64,000 nucleotides of DNA from Modicisalibacter muralis. GTDB lineage: Bacteria; Pseudomonadota; Gammaproteobacteria; Pseudomonadales; Halomonadaceae. The stretch is taken from NCBI RefSeq assembly GCF_900102945.1, contig NZ_FNGI01000007.1:62001-126000 (forward strand), read 5' to 3'. Made by a program: the position numbers and the translations under genes. This document shows, one piece after another, positions 31,731 to 39,914 of this stretch. Every line of letters begins with the position of its first letter. The stretch's first letter is position 1. Below the pieces are notes generated by a model that worked only from the letters and a program-made list of their open reading frames with translations, searched no databases and had not been told where the DNA came from.

Positions 31731-31856
31731 CTAGCTTGGCTTCTTGTCCGGCGGTGGTGGTGGCGATTTATAAACCGGCGCGTGATCGTAATGCTCACGG
31801 GGTTTAGCGGGAGGCGGTTTCTGGCCAGACCCCTGACCATCAGTTTTCTTGTTCAT
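31731..31856 (-). CDS. Small proline-rich protein preceding the membrane protein
   Basis: 41 residues, MNKKTDGQGSGQKPPPAKP, ending SPPPPPDKKPS. AGGAAG ribosome site upstream. It lies 18 bases before the membrane-protein start on the same strand, so the two are likely co-transcribed. Too short for any family, but the good ribosome site and the ordered pair support it. Confidence 0.45.
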   Translation of the reverse strand: MNKKTDGQGSGQKPPPAKPREHYDHAPVYKSPPPPPDKKPS

Positions 31857-32106
31857 GACATGCTTCCTGCGCTGTTGTGGTGTCTCTTCAACCTACCACA
31901 CGCAGCGTCCCGCTTCCTGCTGTTGTGGTGATGGTGGGAACGCGTCACCTGCGCAGTGGTGAGTCCGTCGGGGCTGCCCGGCACCTTGCCCTTACCCCGT
32001 GTGCAGCGGATCAAACGACGACTGCGGCCACTACCTCATCGAGACCGGCGAGGTGATTGCCGAGCTCGTGCCACCGGCCAACCAATAACCAGAAGGAAGC
32101 CAGGGA

Positions 32107-33813
32107 ATGAACCTGAACCTCTTTGGCCACGAACTCGTGGTCGATAATTTCGCGGGCGGTGGCGGCGCCAGCGAGGGTATCGAGCAGGCCCTAGGCCGCC
32201 CTGTCGATCTCGCCATCAATCACGACGCAACGGCTATCGCCGTGCACACTGCAAACCACCCAGGCAGCGAGCACTCGGTGGCCGATGTCTGGGACGTCGA
32301 TCCCGAGCAAGCGACTCGGGGTATGCCTGTCGGCCTGGCATGGTTCTCCCCAGACTGCCGGCACCACAGCAAAGCCAAGGGCGGGCGCCCCGTAAGCAAG
32401 AGCGTTCGCGGTCTAGCCTGGGTAGCAGCCAGGTGGGCAGCGAAGGTAAAGCCGCGCGTGATCATCCTCGAGAACGTCGAAGAGTTTCAGGACTGGGGCC
32501 CACTAATCAAGGACGATCAAGCTCGCATCGTTCCCGACCCGGCTCGCAAGGGTCAGACATTTCGAGGTTTCGTCGGCAACCTACGCCGGCATGGCTACCA
32601 GGTCGATTGGCGATTGCTGAGGGCCTGTGATTACGGCACCCCAACCATTCGCCGCCGACTCTTCCTGATTGCCCGTCGAGACGGATTGCCCATCTGTTGG
32701 CCAAAGCCCACCCACGCGGCACCCGAAGCCCCTGCCGTTCGCCGAGGAAAGATGCAGCCCCACCGCACCGCCGCGGAGTGCATCGACTGGTCAATCCCCT
32801 GCCCCTCGATATTCAGCCGCAACCGGCCGCTGGCCGAGAACACCATGAAGCGCATTGCCAAGGGGGTGATGCGGTATGTGGTCGAGGCCGAGCAGCCGTT
32901 CATCGTGACCTGCAACCACGGAGGTGAGGGTTTCCGTGGCCAGTCGCTGCTCGAGCCCATGAAGACGGTCACCGCAGCGCACGATGCCCATGGCTTGGTG
33001 GTGCCGCATATCACCAAGTTCCGGTCAGGCGCGATTGGTCATGCCTGCGACGAGCCCATGCATACCATCACGGCAAACAGCAACGTCGAGGGCACCGGGA
33101 CGAACCCGGGCGGAGCGGCGCCGTTCGGGCTGGTGGCGGCAACCATGGTGCAGACGGGCTACGGCGAACGGCCCGGGCAGGCGCCTCGAGCGATCGGCCT
33201 ACAGAAACCCCTCGGCACAGTAGTTGCCGGCGGACAGAAGCATGCACTGGTTTCCGCATTCCTTGCCAAGCACTTCACCGGCGTTGTCGGCGATGACCTG
33301 CGCAATCCAGTACCGACCGTCACCGCGACAGATCATAACGCCCTGGTCGCCGCCAACTTGGTCAACCTCAAGGGTGCCGATCGTGGCGGTCGGGATCTGC
33401 GCGAGCCGATGCCCACCGTCTGCGCCGGTGGCACCCACGCCGCAGCAGTTGCCGCTTTCCTCGCACCGTACTACGGCAGCGGGTCAGGCGAGACCGGCCG
33501 CGACCTGCGAGCGCCAGCACCCACCGTCACCACCAAGGACCGCTTCCAGTTGATCACAGTGCTGATCGACGGTGAGCGCTACGTGATCACCGACATCGGC
33601 ATGCGGATGCTCCAGCCTCACGAGCTAGCCGCTGCTCAGGGATTCCCTGATGGCTATAAGTTCGCCGAGGTCAATGGTCGCCCGGTACCGAAATACGTCC
33701 AGGTGCGCCTGATCGGCAACAGCGTCTGCCCGCCACTGGCCCGCGCCATTGTTGCGGCCAACTTCACTCATGAGAAACAGTTCATGCCGGCGCCAGCCGC
33801 AGCCGTCGCATAG
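32107..33813 (+). CDS. DNA (cytosine-5) methyltransferase with multiple target-recognition repeats
   Basis: 568 residues. Motif I DNFAGGGGAS (13-22), motif IV SPDCRHHSKAKGG (81-93; catalytic Cys84 in P-D-C instead of the usual P-C-Q), motif VI ENVEEF (122-127), motif VIII IRRRLFLIARR, and C-terminal GNSVCPPLA (motif X). Between about 270 and 480 lie six modules of the type EPM-x-TVTA-x-HALV, a repeated target-recognition region. It would methylate cytosines in phage or host DNA, protecting against restriction. It is preceded by a 0.25 kb non-coding gap. The repeats are the notable feature. Confidence 0.9.
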   Translation: MNLNLFGHELVVDNFAGGGGASEGIEQALGRPVDLAINHDATAIAVHTANHPGSEHSVADVWDVDPEQATRGMPVGLAWFSPDCRHHSKAKGGRPVSKSVRGLAWVAARWAAKVKPRVIILENVEEFQDWGPLIKDDQARIVPDPARKGQTFRGFVGNLRRHGYQVDWRLLRACDYGTPTIRRRLFLIARRDGLPICWPKPTHAAPEAPAVRRGKMQPHRTAAECIDWSIPCPSIFSRNRPLAENTMKRIAKGVMRYVVEAEQPFIVTCNHGGEGFRGQSLLEPMKTVTAAHDAHGLVVPHITKFRSGAIGHACDEPMHTITANSNVEGTGTNPGGAAPFGLVAATMVQTGYGERPGQAPRAIGLQKPLGTVVAGGQKHALVSAFLAKHFTGVVGDDLRNPVPTVTATDHNALVAANLVNLKGADRGGRDLREPMPTVCAGGTHAAAVAAFLAPYYGSGSGETGRDLRAPAPTVTTKDRFQLITVLIDGERYVITDIGMRMLQPHELAAAQGFPDGYKFAEVNGRPVPKYVQVRLIGNSVCPPLARAIVAANFTHEKQFMPAPAAAVA

Positions 33814-33822
33814 GGAGTCGAT

Positions 33823-34368
33823 ATGAGAAACCTGCTCTGGAATATCTTGGCCACGCTGCTGGCCTGGCCACCCATCGCCCGCTGGCTAATCGCCCGCGCG
33901 CATCGCACGCCTTACTTCCCCATCGTGAAAGATGGCGAGGTCTATATGGATCGCCATTGGCTATTTAATCCTTACGATTACGAGACGCGCCAGCCCCGGC
34001 ATCGCTGGTGCCCGATCTCGATTCGCGTGCATCACATCCAGCAGCCGGACGACGACCGGCACCTTCATGATCACCCCTGGAACGCTCGAACGATCATCCT
34101 CGCTGGCGATTACCTAGAGGAGGTGCCGGGTGTAATGCCGGGCAGCGCCAGTCTACCGGCGCGGCGTTCTCGTCAGCAGCGTACCCGCCGAGCCGGCGAT
34201 ACCGCCCGGATCGGCTACGGTCAGTTCCATCGCATTGCTGACGTGTCGCATGGCGGCGTGCATACCCTGTTCATTTCCGGCTCGCACCGTGGCGATTGGG
34301 GTTTTCTCGTCGACGGCGTGAAGGTGCCGTGGCGGGAATACCTAGGCATTACCGATCAGATTACATAG
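33823..34368 (+). CDS. Cupin-like phage protein, unknown function
   Basis: 181 residues. N-terminal hydrophobic stretch (NLLWNILATLLAWPPIARWLIA) then a cupin-like His pattern (VHHIQQPDDDRHLHDHPWN, and FHRIADVSHGGVHT) that could bind a metal. This type occurs in many tailed-phage early regions. It directly follows the methyltransferase (nine-base gap). Confidence 0.65.
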   Translation: MRNLLWNILATLLAWPPIARWLIARAHRTPYFPIVKDGEVYMDRHWLFNPYDYETRQPRHRWCPISIRVHHIQQPDDDRHLHDHPWNARTIILAGDYLEEVPGVMPGSASLPARRSRQQRTRRAGDTARIGYGQFHRIADVSHGGVHTLFISGSHRGDWGFLVDGVKVPWREYLGITDQIT

Positions 34369-34379
34369 GAGTAAATGCG

Positions 34380-34757
34380 TTGATAAATCATCTGATAAAT
34401 CCCATTCGTGCAAGCCGGCGACTCGAAGACCTCGAGCAGCGATTGAGTCGCCTCTGGATCAGCCTTGGGGACGATCAACAATGGTTGGCCGGAGATGCGA
34501 CCTCCGAGGCGCTCACCGCTCGCTATCGGGAAATGGTCAAGGACAGCTGGGGCAGTTATGTGCCGGAGCCCATCAGGGATCTCCGCGACAGGCTGGGTCT
34601 TAATCCGTACTCGCCGAAGCCATCGCTAGCTGATCAGGCCATGCAACTCTGCTACGCGATCGAGCAAGGACCAGCGAGTAAAGAGATGACCGATGCGTCA
34701 CTCATGGCGGTGGATCTGGAGCGCGTGTTGCGAAAAGCCGAGGGGGCAGCCGCATAG
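34380..34757 (+). CDS. Small phage protein, unknown (TTG start)
   Basis: 125 residues. No ATG occurs after the upstream gene; TTG at 34380 is eight bases after AGGAG, so translation most probably starts there with LINHLINPIRASRRLEDL. Helical (RLEDLEQRLSRLWISLG, and PSLADQAMQLCYAIEQG). Unknown. Confidence 0.55.
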   Translation: MINHLINPIRASRRLEDLEQRLSRLWISLGDDQQWLAGDATSEALTARYREMVKDSWGSYVPEPIRDLRDRLGLNPYSPKPSLADQAMQLCYAIEQGPASKEMTDASLMAVDLERVLRKAEGAAA

Positions 34758-34766
34758 GAGAAGCCC

Positions 34767-35237
34767 ATGACCCGATATGCCGAAAACACCTCGGTTTCCA
34801 GCGAGCGTAGCCGCGCCGAGATCGAGCAGACCCTAGCTCGCTACGGGGCCGACGGGTTCATGTATGGATGGGACGGCGGCACTGCGGTGCTGGCTTTCCA
34901 GATGCACGGCAGAAGAATCCGCTTCGACCTGACGATGCCCGATCGGAACAGCGATGAGTACACGCTCACCGAGACCGGACGTGAGCGAGCGCCAGCACAG
35001 GCGGCCAAAGCATGGGAACAGGCCTGCCGGCAACGCTGGCGGGCGCTGGCTCTGGTTATCAAAGCCAAGCTCGAGGCAGTCGAGAGCGGTATCACGATGT
35101 TTGAAGAGGAGTTCCTCGCTCACATCGTGCTACCCGGCGGCAACACGGTTGGCAACTGGATGCTCCCCCAGGTCGAACGCTCCTACCAATCCGGGCAGAT
35201 GCCGCCGCTGCTGCCCGGGCCAAATGATAAGAGGTGA
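34767..35237 (+). CDS. Phage protein, unknown
   Basis: 156 residues. N-terminal helix SRAEIEQTLARYGADGFMY, then a beta segment (GRRIRFDLTMPDR) and C-terminal helices (AWEQACRQRWRALALVI, FEEEFLAHIVLPGG). Common in prophage early regions without known role. AGGAGAAG upstream. Confidence 0.65.
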   Translation: MTRYAENTSVSSERSRAEIEQTLARYGADGFMYGWDGGTAVLAFQMHGRRIRFDLTMPDRNSDEYTLTETGRERAPAQAAKAWEQACRQRWRALALVIKAKLEAVESGITMFEEEFLAHIVLPGGNTVGNWMLPQVERSYQSGQMPPLLPGPNDKR

Positions 35238-35240
35238 ATC

Positions 35241-35570
35241 ATGAGCCTGAGGGCCTATTCCATATATGACCGAGACGCCGGACCAGAGGAGGGGGCGGCG
35301 CTGGCGTTCGCGCACAGCGTCAAGGATGCCCGAAAGATAGGTTTCTCCACCCTGCGCGATTGGTTCGGCACTGAGTGGATCGATGTAGCTGCCGATCACC
35401 TTCCCTGCGATGTCGAATGGCTGGCTGAGCAAGAGGGTGTTGATTTGAATGGCGAGACCCGGCTGATCGAAAGCCCAATGGTTTGCGAGCGATGCGAGTT
35501 GTGGGGCAGGTCTCCGCTGGTCGAGAAAGGCATCTGCGAAGAGTGTCGCGACGAGGATTCCGAAGAGTGA
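35241..35570 (+). CDS. Small zinc-ribbon-like phage protein
   Basis: 109 residues. The C-terminus has a C-x2-C ... C-x2-C zinc pattern (VCERCELWG, then GICEECRDED), fitting a zinc ribbon or treble-clef. N-terminal part FSTLRDWFGTEWIDVAA is of unknown type. It overlaps the following gene by GTGA. Confidence 0.6.
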   Translation: MSLRAYSIYDRDAGPEEGAALAFAHSVKDARKIGFSTLRDWFGTEWIDVAADHLPCDVEWLAEQEGVDLNGETRLIESPMVCERCELWGRSPLVEKGICEECRDEDSEE

Positions 35571-36076
35571 AGCCCACCCATACCCGCGTCGATCATGGTG
35601 GCCGGTTCGCCCTAGTCACCGAGACACTGGGCACCGGGCCGCTCGAGGGCCAGACGCTGGTCGTCTATCGCGAACTCGACCGCGACGTGCAGAGCGCGAC
35701 GACTCTCGACGATTGGCGTCAGCGCTGGCGAACGATCGCTGCCGACGACTGCCCCGTCTGCCTCGGGACCGGCACCGACCATATCAAGGGCAACGCTGCG
35801 AACCCATGCGGAGGCTGCTTTGGGCTTGGCAAGGTGCGCGACGACGGTGAAACGCCGGTGGATCGCTGGGAGTTGGCAGCCGTGGCAACCGGCATCATCA
35901 AGCGCCAGCAACAGGAACTCGCACAGCGCCGCCAGGCGATGGCAGCGCCGGAAGTGCGCGCCGCGCTGCAAGCGGCGCAGGAACGGCAAGCCACGGACGC
36001 CATCGCCGAGCAGGAACAGAAATGGCGCGCGGGTCGCGGGCATGGCCCCGTAGGCCGACGATACACAGGTGATTGA
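35567..36076 (+). CDS. Phage protein with CxxCxGxG zinc motif
   Basis: 169 residues from GTG at 35567, overlapping the previous stop. DnaJ-like zinc motif CPVCLGTGTD (residues about 64-73) and NPCGGCFGLGK further on; a long C-terminal helix rich in Gln/Glu/Arg (QQQELAQRRQAMAAPEV). It is probably a co-chaperone-like or nucleic-acid binder. Unknown. Confidence 0.6.
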   Translation: MKPTHTRVDHGGRFALVTETLGTGPLEGQTLVVYRELDRDVQSATTLDDWRQRWRTIAADDCPVCLGTGTDHIKGNAANPCGGCFGLGKVRDDGETPVDRWELAAVATGIIKRQQQELAQRRQAMAAPEVRAALQAAQERQATDAIAEQEQKWRAGRGHGPVGRRYTGD

Positions 36077-36144
36077 GTTGCTGCATATCGGGGTCCGAGA
36101 GTCGGCCGGCAACGGTCAGGTAGGAAGGTACACAGGAGAAAGAG

Positions 36145-36408
36145 ATGGCGAACGCCCAACGAAAAAACGCTCAAGATTGGGTCGACCCGCGATTCGTACA
36201 GATCTCGCGAATCGAGGCGGCGAGGATACTCGGGCGAAGCCCCACGGAGTTCGACCGGATGCGAAAAAACGATCCTGAATGCCCGAAGGGTTTCAAAGAT
36301 GGGAGCGACCGCGGGGCGCGTGTGCGGTTTCGCTTGTCAGAGGTCTACGCTTACAGCGACACTCTGATGATGCGAGCCAGCAACGATTCGGCTGAAGAAG
36401 AAGAATAG
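36145..36408 (+). CDS. AlpA/excisionase-like DNA-binding protein
   Basis: 87 residues. Pattern: QISRIEAARILGRSPTEFDRMRK followed by RVRFRLSEVYAYSDTLM, a winged-helix-like short DNA binder as in AlpA/MerR-type excisionases. It is the last phage-type gene on the right, where an xis or int normally lies, but no integrase follows. Ribosome site AGGAGAAAGAG. Confidence 0.65.
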   Translation: MANAQRKNAQDWVDPRFVQISRIEAARILGRSPTEFDRMRKNDPECPKGFKDGSDRGARVRFRLSEVYAYSDTLMMRASNDSAEEEE

Positions 36409-36704
36409 TGATGGCACGGATCGGCGCCAGCAACGGACAGCAGCGTCGACCTTGTACACCCACGTGTAGACCAAACCGCAAAATGTACTCTAGCACTTTG
36501 ATTTATATAGCCGGTTTGGTTCCCCCCATCCGCACCATGTTGATTCACCTATATTTTCCAGTTTTCAGAAGGCCATCGAGTCACCGCACTGGATTATTGG
36601 TGTGACCGGATCGTGACCGGCTGCCCATCCGATTGACGGCCTCGCTATCCAGCGAGGCGTCTTCGTTTTGTCATACCCATCTTCAGCGATGCGTTATTCA
36701 GGCA
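36409..36704. other. Right prophage boundary region, no gene found
   Basis: 296 bases without a gene, between the last phage-type gene and the host MFS gene. An attachment site is expected here but no left copy is visible. GGTTCCCCCCATCCGCACCA at about 36517-36536 resembles the 3' end of a tRNA/tmRNA, a common att core. A plus-strand terminator-like hairpin lies at 36639-36669. Confidence 0.4.
36639..36669 (+). terminator. Possible terminator at prophage right end
   Basis: GCCTCGCT-ATCC-AGCGAGGC hairpin, then GTCTTCGTTTTG on the plus strand. Weak T run. Confidence 0.45.
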
Positions 36705-37907
36705 TCAGGCCTTGGCGGGAACTCGTTCGGCTTTAAGGCCAAGCGAGATGAACAGCGCCGCTAGCATAAGAACAAGACCGCTGACACTGAAAACGCCGGT
36801 GACACCGCCGAAATTGAGGAGTGCGCCACCTGCGCTGGCACCGAAGGCGATAGCCAACTGGATTGCCGCGACCAACAGCCCACCACCGCTTTCGGCCTCG
36901 TCAGGCACGGTTCGAGTGATCCAGGTCGACCAGGCGACAGGCACCGTCCCGAAGGCAAGTCCCCAAAAGGCGATCAATACACCAACGATGACTGGAGTGC
37001 TGCCCGTACTGGCGAGACTGAAGCCGATGATCCCCATTACCAATGGCATCACGGCCAGCGTCAGACGCATGTTGCGTTCCAGCATAAGGCCGCCGAGGTA
37101 GGCGCCGGCGAAATTGGCCACACCAAATCCTAGCAGGATGGCCGAAACGCCCGTGGCGGCGACACCGGTAACATCTTCAAGGAATGGGCGGACGTAAGTG
37201 AACAGGGCGAAATGCCCGCTGAAGATCAGAAGCACGGCAACCATGCCGAACTTCATGCGCGGGCGCACCATCACCTCGAACAGGGTGCGCAGGCTCGCCT
37301 GACCGCGCGGCGCCATGCGCGGCAGGGTTGCGAACTGCACGGCCAAGGCAAAAAAGCCAAGAACGGCCGCCAGCAGAAAGACATTGCGCCAGCCAATAGT
37401 GCCGCCGAGATAGCTACCGACGGGGGCCGCAAAAATCGTTGCCGCCGAAACGCCACTCAGCATGATCGACAGCCCACGCGGAATCAGGCTCTCGGGCACG
37501 AGTCGCATTATGGTCGCCGCCGACATCGTCCAGAAACCACCGAGCGCGATACCTAGAAAGACGCGACCCAGCAGCAGAAATGCCAGGTTGGAGGCATACG
37601 CTACCAGCAGGTTGGAGATGATCAGCAGAACGGAGAAGCCAAGCAGGACATAGCGTCGGTCAATTCTTCGGGTGGCTGACGAGATCAACAAGCTGGTCAC
37701 AAAGGCCAATACCGCCGTGGCCGATACCGCCTGACCGGCCAGGCCTTCGCTAATACCGAGATCGGCGGCCATCGGGGTCAGCAAGCTGGCGGGCAGAAAC
37801 TCCGCCGTAACCATCCCGAAGACGCCAAGCATCATGGAGACCACCGCGCCCCAGGCCGGCGCGTTTTGTCCGGCCGCAGCCGTGGAGTGTGAGTGTCGAT
37901 GATTCAT
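36705..37907 (-). CDS. MFS transporter (12-TM, DHA1 drug/sugar efflux type)
   Basis: 400 residues from MNHRHSHSTAAAGQN (37907) with AAAGGAT before it; a longer frame to 38006 would overlap the divergent gene. Twelve hydrophobic helices with MFS motif A-like RRIDRRYVL (after TM2) and motif C-like GVSAATIFAAPVGSYLGG in TM5. Close in style to YdhP/AraJ-type efflux carriers. Divergently transcribed from the AraC-type gene, 87 bases apart, so probably regulated by it. Confidence 0.88.
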   Translation of the reverse strand: MNHRHSHSTAAAGQNAPAWGAVVSMMLGVFGMVTAEFLPASLLTPMAADLGISEGLAGQAVSATAVLAFVTSLLISSATRRIDRRYVLLGFSVLLIISNLLVAYASNLAFLLLGRVFLGIALGGFWTMSAATIMRLVPESLIPRGLSIMLSGVSAATIFAAPVGSYLGGTIGWRNVFLLAAVLGFFALAVQFATLPRMAPRGQASLRTLFEVMVRPRMKFGMVAVLLIFSGHFALFTYVRPFLEDVTGVAATGVSAILLGFGVANFAGAYLGGLMLERNMRLTLAVMPLVMGIIGFSLASTGSTPVIVGVLIAFWGLAFGTVPVAWSTWITRTVPDEAESGGGLLVAAIQLAIAFGASAGGALLNFGGVTGVFSVSGLVLMLAALFISLGLKAERVPAKA

Positions 37908-37994
37908 GGATTGATCCTTTCGCAGAAGCGTGTTTTTCACTTTGCGAACAGGATAGAGTCGACATGCCAGACGATCTATGGCATAAACTCCTGC

Positions 37995-39035
37995 ATGATT
38001 GATCAATCGTCCGATTTATTGTCACCGCCTCTCCATCGCCCGCTTGCGGGGGATCTGGTCAGTGAGCTGCTGATGGGCATGCGGCTGTATGGCCTGCACT
38101 ACAACCGAGTGCAAATTGCCCCGCCCTTCGGCATCCGTTTCGGCGAGGCCCCCTCCCGAGCGCAATTCCACTTTATTGCCCAAGGGCCGGTTTATTTGCG
38201 TAGCTCAGGCGGCGCGGTGCATCTCCTTGAGTCCGGTGACGCGGTTCTGCTGCCGCGCGGTGGCATACACGGGCTCCTGTCGGAGCCGGACCTGCCATGC
38301 AGGGATATCACCCATTTCGAGGCGGCCTCGATCTGCGACACCGTCAGTGATATTGCCGCCTGCACCGAAGACACCTGCCGGACGAAGGATGTCCTGGTCT
38401 TCAGTGGCTGCATGGAATTCGATCTTGGCACCATGCACCCACTTACCGTTCTGATGCCCGAGGTGATGCAAGTCGGCACCCTGATCGATCGTAACCCCGA
38501 GATTCTGCCAATCCTCGAGGCCATGGAGCGCGAGGTAAGGATCGAACGGGCCGGCTTCGCCGGGATACTGACGCGACTGGCCGAGGTGGTATCGGCCTCG
38601 ATCGTGCGCGGTTGGGTCGAATGTGGCTGTGGCGATGCCACTGGCTGGGTCGAGGCGCTGCGCGACCCTCGGTTGGGTCGGGTTATCGCCGCCCTGCATC
38701 GCGATCCCGGCCGCAACTGGACCGTGGAAAGCCTCGCCTCGGAGATGGGTAGCTCGCGCTCGGTGTTTGCCGAGCGCTTTCTGGCGATAACCGGAACGAC
38801 ACCACTGCGCTATGTCACGGAACTTCGCATGCGCCTGGCCTCACAATGGATCGCTCGCGATCGCCTGTCGATCGAAACCGTCGCGGAGAGATTGGGGTAC
38901 GGCTCACAGGCTGCCTTCAGCCGTGCCTTCAAACGCGTCACTGGCCAGTCGCCGGGAGCCGTTCGCACAGCCGGGATTCCGCCCCTCATTGAAAATGAGC
39001 AAGCAATGCCAACTAGTAACGTGACCGAAATGTAA
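37995..39035 (+). CDS. AraC-family transcription regulator with cupin N-domain
   Basis: 346 residues from MIDQSSDLLSPPLH (37995). N-terminal cupin_6-type domain (PPFGIRFGEAPSRAQFHFIA, then LESGDAVLLPRGGIHGLL) and a C-terminal two-HTH AraC domain (NWTVESLASEMGSSRSVFAERFL..., ERLGYGSQAAFSRAFKRVTG). Such regulators respond to small molecules and control divergent transporters. The 87-base intergenic region contains the palindrome TGATTGATCAATC. Confidence 0.88.
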   Translation: MIDQSSDLLSPPLHRPLAGDLVSELLMGMRLYGLHYNRVQIAPPFGIRFGEAPSRAQFHFIAQGPVYLRSSGGAVHLLESGDAVLLPRGGIHGLLSEPDLPCRDITHFEAASICDTVSDIAACTEDTCRTKDVLVFSGCMEFDLGTMHPLTVLMPEVMQVGTLIDRNPEILPILEAMEREVRIERAGFAGILTRLAEVVSASIVRGWVECGCGDATGWVEALRDPRLGRVIAALHRDPGRNWTVESLASEMGSSRSVFAERFLAITGTTPLRYVTELRMRLASQWIARDRLSIETVAERLGYGSQAAFSRAFKRVTGQSPGAVRTAGIPPLIENEQAMPTSNVTEM

Positions 39036-39080
39036 CTTTCGGCCACGCCAAGTATGCACACCAAGACAACATGGTTCGAT

Positions 39081-39263
39081 CTACAACGGCTGGCCGCTAC
39101 AGAGTGCCCAATTGGCCTGTATTGCCTCGGGATAACTCTGGAAACGATTGATTTCCTTTGCCTTTCCGCCGGTGGTCTCCATCAGGACCCAGTAATCCGG
39201 CTGTCTTAGTTGGGCACCGGGCCGAGTGGTGGCGGGAGCAATTTTAAAGCTTCGCTTAGCCAT
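39081..39263 (-). CDS. Small conserved-looking protein
   Basis: 60 residues from MAKRSFKIAPATT (39263) after GGAGG. A longer frame to 39293 lacks a ribosome site. Beta-rich (QPDYWVLMETTGGKAKEIN) like the short cytosolic 'DUF2188-style' proteins, but the family is not clear. No neighbour operon. Confidence 0.6.
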   Translation of the reverse strand: MAKRSFKIAPATTRPGAQLRQPDYWVLMETTGGKAKEINRFQSYPEAIQANWALCSGQPL

Positions 39264-39463
39264 GACAACCTCCACGTTTTTACAAAAGTACACAAATTGA
39301 GCATGGAAGGTTTTCCGACCGAACGAAATACCATTTTTCTCATGAAATTTAAGGAATCGCCGGATCAGCCGTTATTCATTTAGCAGACTGTTTGTGGCCT
39401 CACCGGCGCGCTTTACACTCTGTATTAGCGGTATCGGAAAGATGCCTGATAGGAGTGCCGTTC

Positions 39464-39859
39464 ATGTTCAGAGATGATGTACCCGGTTGCGGTGTGTACC
39501 GTCATAGCGACGGCAAACTGGTCAAGCAATGCAATACGCATGGCGAGTTGCTACATGGCCAGTTCTATTCGTCGACGCCGACACTCGATGCCTTTCTCGC
39601 CGATGCCGGCTACACCCCTTACGAAACCATCGCCGACACCTATACGGTCTACTCGCCGATCCCTGGATTCACGCTCGCAAGCCCTTTCAAGGAGGCCTTA
39701 GAGGGCATTCGTTATCTGGTCCAGGTGAATGCCGACCCCAAGGCACAATTCTTCATACTGATTTCCGATAGCCTGCTGGACTATTTAAGCGTTCTCGAAT
39801 TGCTCCAGCCGCTGGTCATGCACAAGCGTATGGTTGCCGAAGACGCCGCGCGGGCCTGA
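39464..39859 (+). CDS. Hypothetical protein
   Basis: 131 residues, MFRDDVPGCGVYRHSDGKL, with AGGAGTGCCGTTC before ATG. Mixed alpha/beta, with hydrophobic C-terminal helix (DSLLDYLSVLELLQPL). Not recognised. Stands alone between two opposite genes. Confidence 0.6.
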   Translation: MFRDDVPGCGVYRHSDGKLVKQCNTHGELLHGQFYSSTPTLDAFLADAGYTPYETIADTYTVYSPIPGFTLASPFKEALEGIRYLVQVNADPKAQFFILISDSLLDYLSVLELLQPLVMHKRMVAEDAARA

Positions 39860-39914
39860 ACCCGAGCGGCGCCTTCGCTGTTGCGTATCGATCGGGAGGC
39901 CGTGATCGGTCCAA

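Noticed and set aside
31999-32088. Short plus-strand frame ending in a Cys/Gly/His segment before the methyltransferase
   Set aside because: Only about 29 codons from a GTG with no ribosome site; could be a remnant of a zinc-binding gene but cannot be supported.
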